DNA of 64,000 bases, taken from assembly GCA_032615215.1 (NCBI GenBank), contig CP128433.1, positions 4,386,501 to 4,450,500 of the forward strand. Reading direction: 5' to 3'. Numbering within the stretch: the stretch's first letter is position 1; each line of letters opens with the position of its first letter. This DNA is from Microbulbifer sp. MKSA007 (GTDB lineage Bacteria; Pseudomonadota; Gammaproteobacteria; Pseudomonadales; Cellvibrionaceae). The translations under genes were made by a program, and so were the position numbers. Positions 54,112 to 62,808 of the stretch are shown here, in pieces. The notes beneath the pieces are model-generated. The model had not been told where the DNA came from. It did not search any database and was given only the letters and a program-made list of their open reading frames with translations.

Positions 54112-55548
54112 TTACGCCTCTTCCACTAATTTGGCAACAGAATCAGTGTCAGCAAACACGGTATTCTTTTTGGACTCTTCTTTCTCCGCCGGTTCTTTAG
54201 CCTCACTGCCAGTTCCCTGTTTCTGACGGACATATAAAGCCTGTAACCAGAGGGGAACAAAAATAACGATGTCGTAAAAACGATTAACCAAAACACCTAA
54301 GTGCAGTGAAGCCATCGCCAAAAACCGCAGTATTATGGTCATTCCCCGCAGGGATAAGCCCACACCAATACCAATTACCGTTCGCGCTGAACGGATAAAC
54401 TGCTCCAAAGGAATTGCCAGAAAAGCCAGAATCAAGGGAAGCACAAACCCAAGTCCCATCTGTGCCAGAGGAATTGGCCAAAGCTGCTCAGAACCTAATA
54501 ACTGCTGTTGCAGAATCAACTCACGTGAGAAAGCCAGGTTTCCACCGACTACAGCCAAAACCAATAAGAGTGCCAAAGCCACTCCCAGCAATAACCTGCG
54601 CGTACTCTCACCGAGGGAACCTACCGCAGGAAACATTCGAGTAACCTGCAAGCATTCCATAATCAACAATCCGACAGTGATCTGCAAAAAGATAACCACT
54701 GCGGCTGAAATACTGGCGAGACTATAACTGCCAAGTGAAGCTTCAGCGCCCAGTACTGCCGCCATAGGCTGTGCCAGTAACTGAAAATTCACCATAGCGC
54801 CAGCTAAAGCAACCACTAATACCAGAGAAGCTGTCAGAAAGCGGCTGAAAGAGGATGAAGACAGCAAGTGAAGGCTTTTATCCGTTTCCTGTAAAATCTC
54901 TTCGTAGCGCTCCATATGGCCATCCAGCGCTTTGGCCCGCCGAATAACCGATTCTACATTTTTGTTAATACGTCCCAATGTCGAAAGCATTGCACGCCAA
55001 CTGGGCAGCATACGTTTTAGTAATTGATGCCTCTCTCGGGTGGACTCACGATAGGACTCCAGAGCTTTGGACTCGGCCTTGCGCATAGACTGATTAATAG
55101 TATCGAGAACATCTGCTACCACAGGGTCCTCTTTGCCAGGAATTTCCGAAACAGCTCGAATAGCCCTGGCCCAGTTTGACGGTTCCGGTGCTATTTCAGC
55201 ACTGCGTACATAGTCTTCATCCAAGCTGCTGAGTTGTTCACAGAGCTTTCTATGTAAGGTTGGATACAGTGCCAAATCCCGATGTACGGTTTGCTCAATA
55301 CGTTCAAATTCTCTTTCAATCTGGCGCTCTGCCGTGTCCCTGCCTTCGGCAAAAAGTACTTCTCGATTGCGCTCTACCAGTCTTTGTTCTGCGGAATCAA
55401 TATTACCCGCGATAAAGCGCAACGCCCGATGGCCCAGACGCGCTATTGCATATACGGCGCGATGCACAGGCTCACGGGCCAGGAACAAAACAATCAATCC
55501 CAGGATGCCCCAAAGCCAAAGTGGTAAACTTTGCATTAGTTGACTCAT
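54112..55548 (-). CDS. Membrane protein with coiled-coil region, unknown function
   Basis: This 478-residue protein has one N-terminal membrane helix (LPLWLWGILGLIVLFLA), then about 210 residues of charged, mostly helical sequence likely to form coiled coils, and then five or six hydrophobic helices (~residues 225-430). It ends in a highly charged KEPAEKEESKK tail. I start it at 55548, where GGGGGAG precedes ATG; an ATG five codons upstream has no site. I recognise no family. It lies upstream of the GDPD gene on the same strand with a 21-base gap, so a shared envelope function is possible but unproven. Confidence 0.65.
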   Translation of the reverse strand: MSQLMQSLPLWLWGILGLIVLFLAREPVHRAVYAIARLGHRALRFIAGNIDSAEQRLVERNREVLFAEGRDTAERQIEREFERIEQTVHRDLALYPTLHRKLCEQLSSLDEDYVRSAEIAPEPSNWARAIRAVSEIPGKEDPVVADVLDTINQSMRKAESKALESYRESTRERHQLLKRMLPSWRAMLSTLGRINKNVESVIRRAKALDGHMERYEEILQETDKSLHLLSSSSFSRFLTASLVLVVALAGAMVNFQLLAQPMAAVLGAEASLGSYSLASISAAVVIFLQITVGLLIMECLQVTRMFPAVGSLGESTRRLLLGVALALLLVLAVVGGNLAFSRELILQQQLLGSEQLWPIPLAQMGLGFVLPLILAFLAIPLEQFIRSARTVIGIGVGLSLRGMTIILRFLAMASLHLGVLVNRFYDIVIFVPLWLQALYVRQKQGTGSEAKEPAEKEESKKNTVFADTDSVAKLVEEA

Positions 55549-56254
55549 CTCTCCCCCCTTCATTATCAGCCCAATTGGCCTCTATCCTAACAGCTGCGGA
55601 CAGCACATTCGCCCAAAAGTTCACAATTTGTACAGGAGTATGACGACAGCTTTGCCACTAGGATCAGGCCCTAATATTGGAAACACTGGGAAAGCTGATA
55701 TAGACGCAGGGCCGTTAAGGCGACCCAACAATACGGAACCATACAGGTGACATCATTAAGTTACCTGAAAACAGTTGTTCTTTTACATCAATTTAAGTTT
55801 ATCCCGTTAGAAATTAAAAAAATAAACGTCTACATCTAGTAGAGAAAATCAACAATAAAGCACAATAGTTGCCAAAGAAAAAAACAGCACCATATGCGAG
55901 ACACAAAATGCCAAAAAAATAAATTGCACGCATACCTTTCAAAACTTTGACTGAGAAAAACAATACATTTCCAAACTTAAAAACCACATCCAAACCAAAC
56001 CAAAAATATTCAACCTCCATAAATAAGGCACATTTTTTCCTAAGCCTTACCCCTCCTACGTCTACACTCCAAACTAAATTCTCATTGAGTGAGTGTTTTT
56101 CCCTAACACGGCAGAAACAATTTTACGCTGACTCCCACGTCGTCATGGCAGATAACGTGGGGTAATTTTGGGAACCTAAACGACAGGAGTCGATGGAAGG
56201 TCAAACTCTTATTTTAAGAGAGATCTATCTGTATCAAGGAGAGGTACGAGGTAT
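55549..56254. other. AT-rich intergenic region upstream of csgD
   Basis: About 700 bases with no supportable gene. It should hold the csgD promoter and its regulatory sites, since curli master-regulator genes usually have long control regions. Near 56139-56161 there is an imperfect palindrome (CACGTCGTCATGGCAGATAACGTG). A short frame beginning at 56193 overlaps csgD but lacks a ribosome site. The transcript would carry a long, A-rich leader. Confidence 0.5.
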
Positions 56255-56848
56255 ATGCCGGTTCTTTTTTTTAGCAACTCCGGCCTTCAAGGCGATCTAT
56301 TATTTTCACTGTTTTCGCAAGCTATTCCCATACCCTGGGAAAAATCTAGCATTGGAAAACAAAAAAACTGCCTGCAGCATTATCAGGCTATCGTGATAGA
56401 TTGTTGGCAAATTGGTGTGAGTTCTGACTCAAAGCAGTTTCTTTCAGACCTAAAGAAGATTAGTCATGCAAAAGCTTTACTGATTAATCTCCCAGCCAAC
56501 CTACCCATTCATATATCGGAAAAGTTACGCCAGAAAGGTTTTCACCTACTTTGTGATAGCAATACCAGTCAGGAAAACCTTATTCACAAATTGGATACCG
56601 CGATTCACAGTGCCGAGGGGCGACAACATATCAGCCCACAAAACTCCCTCCCTCTTACCCGCAGGGAACAGGAAATACTCGGACAACTCACTACCGGTGA
56701 ACCCAACAGTGTGATCGCAACAAAATTGCACCTTAGCGAACACACTGTGAAAAATCACATGTATAACATTTTCCGAAAAATTGGAGTTAAAAACCGGCTG
56801 CAGGCCAGTAATTGGGCCAAGCTCAATCTCCAGGAAGAGAGGATATGA
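56255..56848 (+). CDS. csgD: CsgD-like LuxR-family regulator of curli
   Basis: This 197-residue protein has an N-terminal receiver-like region without clear phospho-acceptor residues and a C-terminal LuxR HTH from about residue 130: LTRREQEILGQLTTGEPNSV, ATKLHLSEHTVKNHMYNIFR and KIGVKNRLQA. This matches CsgD, the activator of curli subunit genes. It starts at ATG 56255 behind GGAGAGG. Its TGA overlaps the csgE ATG (ATGA). Unlike E. coli, all curli genes here run in one direction behind csgD. Confidence 0.9.
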   Translation: MPVLFFSNSGLQGDLLFSLFSQAIPIPWEKSSIGKQKNCLQHYQAIVIDCWQIGVSSDSKQFLSDLKKISHAKALLINLPANLPIHISEKLRQKGFHLLCDSNTSQENLIHKLDTAIHSAEGRQHISPQNSLPLTRREQEILGQLTTGEPNSVIATKLHLSEHTVKNHMYNIFRKIGVKNRLQASNWAKLNLQEERI

Positions 56849-57273
56849 GACTAACCCTGTTGATGTTGACACTGTGTGCATCCTTGGCCTTTGGCCAGGA
56901 TGACACAGAGGTCCCTCCAGCAGATACCGATTCTGGAAAACTCGAAGACGAAATCAGTGGATTCAATATTGATCGAACAATAACCCGTACCGGGCACGAT
57001 TTTGCCCGCTATATGAGCGAATACAGAAACCTTAATTATCCAGATGCCACTTACAACTTAACTATTTACGAAAGACCCTCAGCACGTTGGGGAAATCTCA
57101 TCTGGGTTACCTATAACGACAAAATTGTTTTCAGGCGTTTTATCAGTCCAAGCACCAATAATATTCATCGCTTGGCCGATGAGGCCGCGCAATATATTCA
57201 CCAGGAAGTACTGCAAGCGCGTGTTCGCAGCTCACTCACAGACACCTTTGATTTGGGTAAGGATGAATTCTAA
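56845..57273 (+). CDS. csgE: CsgE, curli assembly/export factor
   Basis: This 142-residue protein has a signal peptide (MRLTLLMLTLCASLAFG) and the CsgE domain: GFNIDRTITRTGHDFARYMS, YNLTIYERPSARWGNLIWV and IVFRRFISPSTNNI. CsgE caps the CsgG channel and gives it substrate specificity. It starts at 56845 (ATGA overlap with csgD) and its TAA overlaps the csgF ATG (TAATG), so the genes are translationally coupled. Confidence 0.93.
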   Translation: MRLTLLMLTLCASLAFGQDDTEVPPADTDSGKLEDEISGFNIDRTITRTGHDFARYMSEYRNLNYPDATYNLTIYERPSARWGNLIWVTYNDKIVFRRFISPSTNNIHRLADEAAQYIHQEVLQARVRSSLTDTFDLGKDEF

Positions 57274-57691
57274 TGAAGATCAAATCATTACTGGGTACCG
57301 CTTTTTTTCTCTGGCGGCGTTCTCATATCATCACGTCTCGGCCACCGAATTAATCTATGAACCGGTAAACCCCAATTTTGGTGGCAACCCACTCAATGGT
57401 ACTTACCTTCTGCAAAATGCGCAGTCACAAGATACTCACGAAGATCCGGATAAACCAGACAGCCTCTATGAACAACCCAGTGCTCTGGATAGGTTCAGCG
57501 ACTCGCTGGAAACCCGCCTGCTAAACCAACTTCTAACCGATGTTGGTGATGGTAATAGTGGAGAACTGATTACAGACGACTTTATCGTACAAATCGTTGA
57601 TAACGATGGTGTCCTGACAGTACTTATCACCGACCGCAGTACCGGAGATAAAAGCGAAATCGTTGTAAGCGGGCTAAACCCGACAAACTAA
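57273..57691 (+). CDS. csgF: CsgF, curli nucleation/export accessory protein (frame broken in the signal peptide)
   Basis: The mature part is a clear CsgF: NPNFGGNPLNGTYLLQNAQ, SALDRFSDSLETRLLNQLL, DFIVQIVDNDGVLTVLITDR and IVVSGLNPTN. The coupled start ATG at 57273 encodes MKIKSLLGTAFF and then leaves frame at the T7 run 57302-57308. Eight Ts would give MKIKSLLGTAFFSLAAFSY followed by HHVSA, a normal signal peptide, and a 139-residue protein, very near the 138 of E. coli. As written, no secreted CsgF is made from the ATG. The cause is an undercalled T, true mutation, or slippage-based switching. Confidence 0.88.
57302..57308 (+). other. T7 homopolymer at the csgF frame break
   Basis: Seven Ts between GC and CTCTGG place the signal-peptide start out of frame with the conserved CsgF body; eight would restore it. 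This is the second of three one-base homopolymer shortfalls noted in the window (pglX G6, csgF T7, yhbY A5). Confidence 0.75.
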
Positions 57692-57723
57692 CGAACGTTT
57701 AAATTTCAAAGGATTCTTTGGCA

Positions 57724-58596
57724 ATGCGTAATGCAATAAAAAAAGTGATAGCTTTGCCCATCGTAGCGACATTAATGACGCTAAGTAGTTGTTCCGCGGT
57801 CAAAGATGTGGGCGATGCACTTTTTGGTCCGGGCATCACAGATGCAATGCTCACCCCGAGGAAAAACACCTATCGGGACCTGATCAACCTTCCGCAACCG
57901 AAGGGTAAAATATTGGTGGCGGTATACGGTTTCCGCGATCAGACTGGCCAGTACAAACCCGCACCAAACAGCAGTTTCTCTACCGCAGTCACCCAAGGTG
58001 GCGCGGCCATGCTGATGGACGTACTCAATGAGTCCGGCTGGTTTATCCCGTTGGAACGTGAAGGGCTGCAAAATCTGCTGACAGAGCGGAAGATTATCCG
58101 TGCAGGATTAACCAAGCCGGATATTCCCGTCAATAACAGTGTGCCACTTCCCACACTTGTGGCTGCAAATGTCTTATTAGAAGGCGGTATCGTTGCCTAC
58201 GATCAAAATATTCAAACCGGTGGCGCAGGTGCTCGCTATTTTGGTATTGGCGCAGACGAGCAGTATCGCGTGGATCAGGTAACAGTAAACTTGCGGGCCA
58301 TAGATATTCGCTCTGGGCGGGTATTGCACTCCGTTTTAACTTCAAAAACGGTCTACTCCAAGGCAATCAGTGCCGATGTTTTTCGCTATGTAAAATATCG
58401 GCGCCTGTTGGAATTAGAAGCTGGTACTACTTATAACGAACCCGCACAGCTTGCTATGCTTTCAGCGATGGAATCTGCTGTGATTCATTTGATCAGTGAA
58501 GGCATCGTGCACAACTCTTGGGCACTTGCCAATCCGGATGAGATTGAAAATCCGATATTGCAGTACTACCTCAATGACAGCACTGTCATTATGTAG
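57724..58596 (+). CDS. csgG: CsgG, curli secretion channel lipoprotein
   Basis: This 290-residue outer-membrane lipoprotein forms the nonameric curli export pore. The signal ends LMTLSSCSAV (lipobox). Family blocks include GKILVAVYGFRDQTGQYKP, GWFIPLEREGLQNLLTERKI, ANVLLEGGIVAYDQNIQTGG and RYFGIGADEQYRVDQVTVNL. The start is taken at ATG 57724, nine bases from AAAGGA; a TTG six bases upstream is possible. It follows csgF by 32 bases. Confidence 0.95.
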   Translation: MRNAIKKVIALPIVATLMTLSSCSAVKDVGDALFGPGITDAMLTPRKNTYRDLINLPQPKGKILVAVYGFRDQTGQYKPAPNSSFSTAVTQGGAAMLMDVLNESGWFIPLEREGLQNLLTERKIIRAGLTKPDIPVNNSVPLPTLVAANVLLEGGIVAYDQNIQTGGAGARYFGIGADEQYRVDQVTVNLRAIDIRSGRVLHSVLTSKTVYSKAISADVFRYVKYRRLLELEAGTTYNEPAQLAMLSAMESAVIHLISEGIVHNSWALANPDEIENPILQYYLNDSTVIM

Positions 58597-58655
58597 AATC
58601 AATGACTGACAAATTAGATTTTTAAGCCCGGCTTAAAATTGGGATACTTGGAAAG

Positions 58656-59198
58656 ATGTACCATAAATTCAGAATTATTTTTTCTGCCACCCTAGCAATG
58701 GCTGTTGTTAACCTTCCGGGTTTAGGCCATTGCTCAGACTTGGATTCCAGTAGTGAATTGGCTGTTGCGAGCGAATTAAGCGCAGCCAACCTTTACTCCG
58801 TCACAAATTTAACCGTTATCAACCAGGAAGGTGGAAACAACAACATACATACCCGCCAATCAGGTAGTAACAACTACACTTCTGCTCACCAGGACGGCAA
58901 TAGAAATAGTTTATCGGTCACCCAATCTGGTGAGGATAATATTGTCACATCGAGTCAGGTCGGGAATTACAACTATTCAATGTTGATACAAATAGGTTTT
59001 GAGAATTTTATAGATATCGACCAGTATGGAGTTGGCAATACTGCGGGCATATCCCAATTTGGAATACAAAATAGTGCCCATGTGGAAGAGATTGGCAGCT
59101 TTCATAACGTCAATATTTACCAAAGTGGGAATGGCCTTCACACCTCGGTCACTGTTACCGGAACCGCTACAACAACGTATATTAGCCAATATGACTAA
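58656..59198 (+). CDS. Curlin-repeat protein, CsgB-like minor subunit
   Basis: This 180-residue protein has a signal peptide (cleavage near GLGHCS) and about five imperfect curlin repeats with the Q-x-G-x2-N pattern: NQEGGNNNIHTRQSGSNN, HQDGNRNSLSVTQSGEDN, SSQVGNYNYSMLIQIGFEN, DQYGVGNTAGISQFGIQN and YQSGNGLH. Short length and position immediately after csgG suggest the CsgB nucleator, but CsgA and CsgB cannot be told apart with certainty by eye. It starts at ATG 58656, 59 bases after csgG. Confidence 0.75.
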   Translation: MYHKFRIIFSATLAMAVVNLPGLGHCSDLDSSSELAVASELSAANLYSVTNLTVINQEGGNNNIHTRQSGSNNYTSAHQDGNRNSLSVTQSGEDNIVTSSQVGNYNYSMLIQIGFENFIDIDQYGVGNTAGISQFGIQNSAHVEEIGSFHNVNIYQSGNGLHTSVTVTGTATTTYISQYD

Positions 59199-59665
59199 TA
59201 ACTAATAATACTTCTCTGGTTTCCCTTCATCTGATTGGACTTCTTTACTTCAATTCATGTAAGCTTATTAAGTGACAATAATGATTACAGCAACTTAGAA
59301 AATTTATCAGAAATGTGATTATTTGAACCTCGCGCCGTATAAAAGAATTTTCTGACAAGCTTTATCACCCCACCTTAAAAAAAGAACTTTCTTCCTAAAG
59401 TTTCAAGACTTCTGCCCTATAGCCACAACCTCCAAAGACGACAAAACTCTATTCAGCATCAAGCTGCTGTTAAAAATGATATTGCTAGATGTTTCACAAG
59501 GAATGTGAAGGTTAGAAGCAGTCGGTTTCACTCCAGATAACTCACATACGCCTGACACAGCCGTATCGTGTCCTGAGACAAAACACTCCCAATATCTAAT
59601 GGTGCTGAATTCTTTTATTTGTAAAAAGCTGTACAGCTATATTTGACATCCCTATGGAGTTACTG
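59199..59665. other. Leader/promoter region of the first long curlin gene
   Basis: About 470 bases without a gene. From about 59377 to the start codon the sequence is closely similar to the stretch 60851-61136 before the next curlin gene, including a shared block around CATCAAGCTGCTGTT, the palindrome TTCACA-AGGAA-TGTGAA, and GTAAAA(A)GCTGTACAGC(T/G)ATATTTGACATC. Conservation of this leader between the copies marks it as functional or as the 5' part of a recent duplication. Confidence 0.7.
59493..59509. promoter_or_regulatory. Conserved palindrome upstream of first long curlin gene
   Basis: TTCACA-AGGAA-TGTGAA is a perfect 6-bp inverted repeat, identical to the one at 60963-60979 upstream of the paralogue even though flanking bases differ. 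It is a candidate operator (CsgD or another regulator) lying about 155 bases before the start codon. Confidence 0.5.
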
Positions 59666-60688
59666 ATGACTAAGTACACACCTATTGCCGCCAGTGTTCT
59701 TCTGGCGATCGCCAGTACCGGAGCCTTAGCTACCAACAATACCGCCATTCTCAACCAAAATGGCACTGGCAATATGGCCACGGCTGATCAGAGTGATGCC
59801 ACTGTATCCAACAACCTGATCACACAAAACCAAACTGGTGACAACAACGTAGTTTATGCAGAGCAAACCAGCTTTAATGATTCCGGTGTAATTACCCAAA
59901 CTCAAGTCGGAGATATGAATGACGCAGAGTCCTTCCAGAATGATTCCAGCACTGCGATTGTTACTATCACCCAAATCAACGACGGTCACTTTGCAACAAC
60001 TACACAAAATTTTGTAGATACCAGCGTTGCTACTGTCACCCAAAGTGGTAGTCCGCAAGTAGCAGCAGTAACTCAAGTTTCCAGTACAAATGATAATGCT
60101 GTAGTGACTCAGTCTGGCGACGGCAATGTAGGTAATGTTATCCAAACTAACGGTTCATTTAACACCGCACTCTTAACCCAAACAGGAACCACCAATACTG
60201 CAACTTCTACTCAAACTTCCAGTACCTCGAGCACTGTTAACGCTACCCAGGCAGGTACCACAAACTCTGTAATACACATTCAAACTTTGGCCACCAACAG
60301 TACCTCTGTTTCCTTCCAGGATGGCACTTCCAACACATTCACTACATCACAGACAGCAGGTGATGGGAACTACAGCGAGGGCTTCCAAAATGGTACTACT
60401 CAGGGCTTGACTCACATTCAAGTTGGAGATGATCACTGGGCTTATACTGAGCAAGTGGGCACCACCAATATTGGCGTGATCTCCCAGACAGGCTTTGATA
60501 ACTATTCTGAAGGCTACCAGGATGGAACGTTCAATAGCTTGACCGTTACCCAGCCAGGAGATTTCAATACCACTGTCGCCTCGCAGACCGGTAATAACAA
60601 CGTTATTGCCGTAACTCAGGCAACCGATACCAACATGGCTACACCTACACAGGTAGGTGATTTCAACATGGCAATTATCATTCAATAG
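59666..60688 (+). CDS. Long curlin-repeat amyloid subunit, copy 1 (CsgA-like)
   Basis: This 340-residue protein begins MTKYTPIAASVLLAIASTGA (signal peptide) at ATG 59666, behind GGAG; an upstream in-frame ATG overlaps that site. The mature protein is a run of roughly 13 degenerate ~23-residue curlin repeats (NQNGTGN, NQTGDNN, TQVGDMN, TQSGDGN, TQTGTTN, SQTGFDN and so on), has no cysteine and ends GDFNMAIIIQ. It is about twice the length of E. coli CsgA. It should be exported through CsgG and polymerise on the cell surface. Its closest relative is the next gene. Confidence 0.85.
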   Translation: MTKYTPIAASVLLAIASTGALATNNTAILNQNGTGNMATADQSDATVSNNLITQNQTGDNNVVYAEQTSFNDSGVITQTQVGDMNDAESFQNDSSTAIVTITQINDGHFATTTQNFVDTSVATVTQSGSPQVAAVTQVSSTNDNAVVTQSGDGNVGNVIQTNGSFNTALLTQTGTTNTATSTQTSSTSSTVNATQAGTTNSVIHIQTLATNSTSVSFQDGTSNTFTTSQTAGDGNYSEGFQNGTTQGLTHIQVGDDHWAYTEQVGTTNIGVISQTGFDNYSEGYQDGTFNSLTVTQPGDFNTTVASQTGNNNVIAVTQATDTNMATPTQVGDFNMAIIIQ

Positions 60689-60697
60689 TAAAGGGGG

Positions 60698-60722
60698 TAG
60701 GCCGGCTTAATTGGCCGGCCTA
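60698..60722 (+). terminator. Terminator after long curlin copy 1
   Basis: TAGGCCGGC and GCCGGCCTA form a 9-bp perfect stem with a 7-base loop, followed by TTTTC. It separates the first and second long curlin genes into distinct transcripts. Confidence 0.85.
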
Positions 60723-61136
60723 TTTTCAACTTGGTGGGCTAAGTGCAAGCTTCAATTATTATTACTAGCCCTAAATTCCCATGAAACAACCATTTCATGC
60801 ATTTAATGCCACCCCCCAAATCAGCTGGCATTATTTGCCATAGCTAGTTCAAAAAAGAACTTTATTCCTAAGGTTTCGGCACTTCCGTCCTATGGCTGTA
60901 ACTCCAGAAGACGACAAAACTCTAATCAGCATCAAGCTGCTGTTTAAATGGTATTGCTAGGTTTCACAAGGAATGTGAAGGTTATTAAGCAGTCGGGTTC
61001 ATCCCAGTTTCCTCACATACTTCTGGCACGGTTGTAATATGCCTGAGGATGAGACTCTTCCAATATCAAATGATGCTGTTTTCTTTTTGTTTGTAAAAGC
61101 TGTACAGCGATATTTGACATCTATATGGAGTTACAG
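60723..61136. other. Leader/promoter region of the second long curlin gene
   Basis: About 410 bases without a gene; from 60851 onward it duplicates the leader of copy 1 (see 59199-59665). The perfect palindrome TTCACA-AGGAA-TGTGAA recurs at 60963-60979. The duplicated unit therefore spans roughly 59377-60722 and 60851-62190. Confidence 0.7.
60963..60979. promoter_or_regulatory. Conserved palindrome upstream of second long curlin gene
   Basis: Same 17-base sequence as at 59493-59509 (TTCACA-AGGAA-TGTGAA), about 157 bases before the start codon of the paralogue. Its retention while surrounding bases drifted supports a regulatory role. Confidence 0.5.
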
Positions 61137-62156
61137 ATGACCAAGTACACACCTATTGCCGCCAGTGTTCTTCTGGCGATCGCCAGCACCGGAGCCTTCG
61201 CATCGAACAATACCGCCATTCTCAATCAGAACGGTACTGGTAACATGGCAACCGCTGATCAGAGTGATCCGACGGTAACTAATAACCTGATCACCCAGAC
61301 TCAAACTGGTGACAACAATGAGGTTTACGCAGAGCAAACCAGTAGTAATAACTTAGGAGTAATTACTCAAACTCAAGTAGGAGACTTGAACTTTGCGGAG
61401 TCTTTTCAAAATGATTCTAATGTTCCTGTCGCTACTATCACGCAAATAGATGATGGACAGATTGCTACAACGGTCCAGAGTTTTGTAGACACCAGTGTTG
61501 CAACTATTACCCAAAGTGGTGGATCACAACTTGCAACTACCGCTCAGACCACTAGTGCAAATGATACTCTAGTCATTAATCAGTCCGGTGATGGTAATGT
61601 TGCTGCAGGCATACAAACCGCTACATCATTAAACTCAGCGGTTATTAGTCAAACAGGTACTAATGGCACTGCTTCAGCGACACAAAGTGGCACCACATCA
61701 AGTAGCATGACGATGATTCAAGCGGGAGACACCAATGTAGTCGCCCATCAGCAAGTCTTGGCCAGTAACAGTACAACACTCTCCTTCCAGGATGGCTCTT
61801 TCAACACCATCTTCTTCAGCCAATCTGACGACGGCAATTATAGTGAAGGTTTCCAGAGCGGTACTGGCCAGACTTTGGTACACAATCAAAGTGGTGGTGA
61901 TCACTGGGCTGTCACCGCACAGGTAGGGACGTCTAACGTAGCTGTTGTTACGCAGGTAGGTTTCGATAACTTTTCATCAGCAGCCCAGGACGGCACGTTC
62001 AATAACTTAACTGTGACGCAGCCTGGTGACTTTAACACCACTACGGCATCACAACTTGGCAACTTCAATACAATTACCGTTACTCAGTCTACGGATCTTA
62101 ATGCAGCAGCGCCTGCTCAAGTAGGTGATTTCAACATGGCAATTATTATTCAGTAG
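61137..62156 (+). CDS. Long curlin-repeat amyloid subunit, copy 2 (CsgA-like)
   Basis: This 339-residue paralogue of the preceding gene shares its signal peptide (MTKYTPIAASVLLAIASTGA), its repeat register and its C-terminal GDFNMAIIIQ, with most changes in the middle repeats (for example SASATQSGTTSSSM-like substitutions and TQVGFDNFSSAAQDG). Repeats keep the Q-x-G-x2-N spacing. The start at 61137 follows GGAG as in copy 1. Copy 1 and copy 2 differ mainly at exposed repeat positions, as expected for a tandem duplication that has diverged. Confidence 0.85.
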   Translation: MTKYTPIAASVLLAIASTGAFASNNTAILNQNGTGNMATADQSDPTVTNNLITQTQTGDNNEVYAEQTSSNNLGVITQTQVGDLNFAESFQNDSNVPVATITQIDDGQIATTVQSFVDTSVATITQSGGSQLATTAQTTSANDTLVINQSGDGNVAAGIQTATSLNSAVISQTGTNGTASATQSGTTSSSMTMIQAGDTNVVAHQQVLASNSTTLSFQDGSFNTIFFSQSDDGNYSEGFQSGTGQTLVHNQSGGDHWAVTAQVGTSNVAVVTQVGFDNFSSAAQDGTFNNLTVTQPGDFNTTTASQLGNFNTITVTQSTDLNAAAPAQVGDFNMAIIIQ

Positions 62157-62164
62157 CCAAAATT

Positions 62165-62192
62165 AAGGCCGACTTTTAAAGCCGGCCTTTTT
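62165..62192 (+). terminator. Terminator after long curlin copy 2
   Basis: AAGGCCG and CGGCCTT arms with a 11-base loop containing TTTTAAA are followed by TTTTT, a typical intrinsic terminator. Confidence 0.85.
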
Positions 62193-62808
62193 ATCTGAAA
62201 AAATTTATCGGTTTATATTGTGCTAAACAAGTATTAACCCCTATATACACGTAGAATCAGCCCCACAAAATCCAAACCTCTCCCGACTCAGCTTACCAAA
62301 AATGGCACGCTACAGTAGACCAGGGCGATCTCATTGCTGCGAAAAATCCAGCTGCCAAAATTAAAATTGGAGACCCCTACACATTTAATACTACCCAAAA
62401 CAGTAATAATATGGGATTTATTTTTAAGCAACCCTGATTAGGGCTTTAAACAAGGGTCGCCCTATCGAGCCCCTAACTGAATTTCATTTAAGTCCACTTA
62501 TCCAGCAACCTTAGTGCTCTAGCGTAAAAAACAACAACAAAGAAAATATTCCTATTTTTTAGGCACTAACTTCCCATAGCAATATTTGAGGCTTACGATA
62601 AAACTCATACCAGCATCAGGGTATTGTCAGGTACTCCAGAGATAATACCTATTAGGGATAGCAATAAAACAAGGTGTGCCAAACTCCTTGCGCAATAAAT
62701 GCCATACCCTATCTATGGAGTCTTTTGTCCTTCCTAGGCTTGATGCTTCACCGCAACTGAAATCATGGGGATAAGAAAAATCCACCTTACCTTCAATCGG
62801 AGATATCG
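62193..62808. other. Intergenic region before the third long curlin gene
   Basis: About 615 AT-rich bases without a supportable gene. Unlike the regions before copies 1 and 2 it does not contain the TTCACA-N5-TGTGAA palindrome or the conserved leader, so the third gene is likely controlled differently. The start codon is preceded by a GGAGATATCG ribosome site. Confidence 0.6.
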
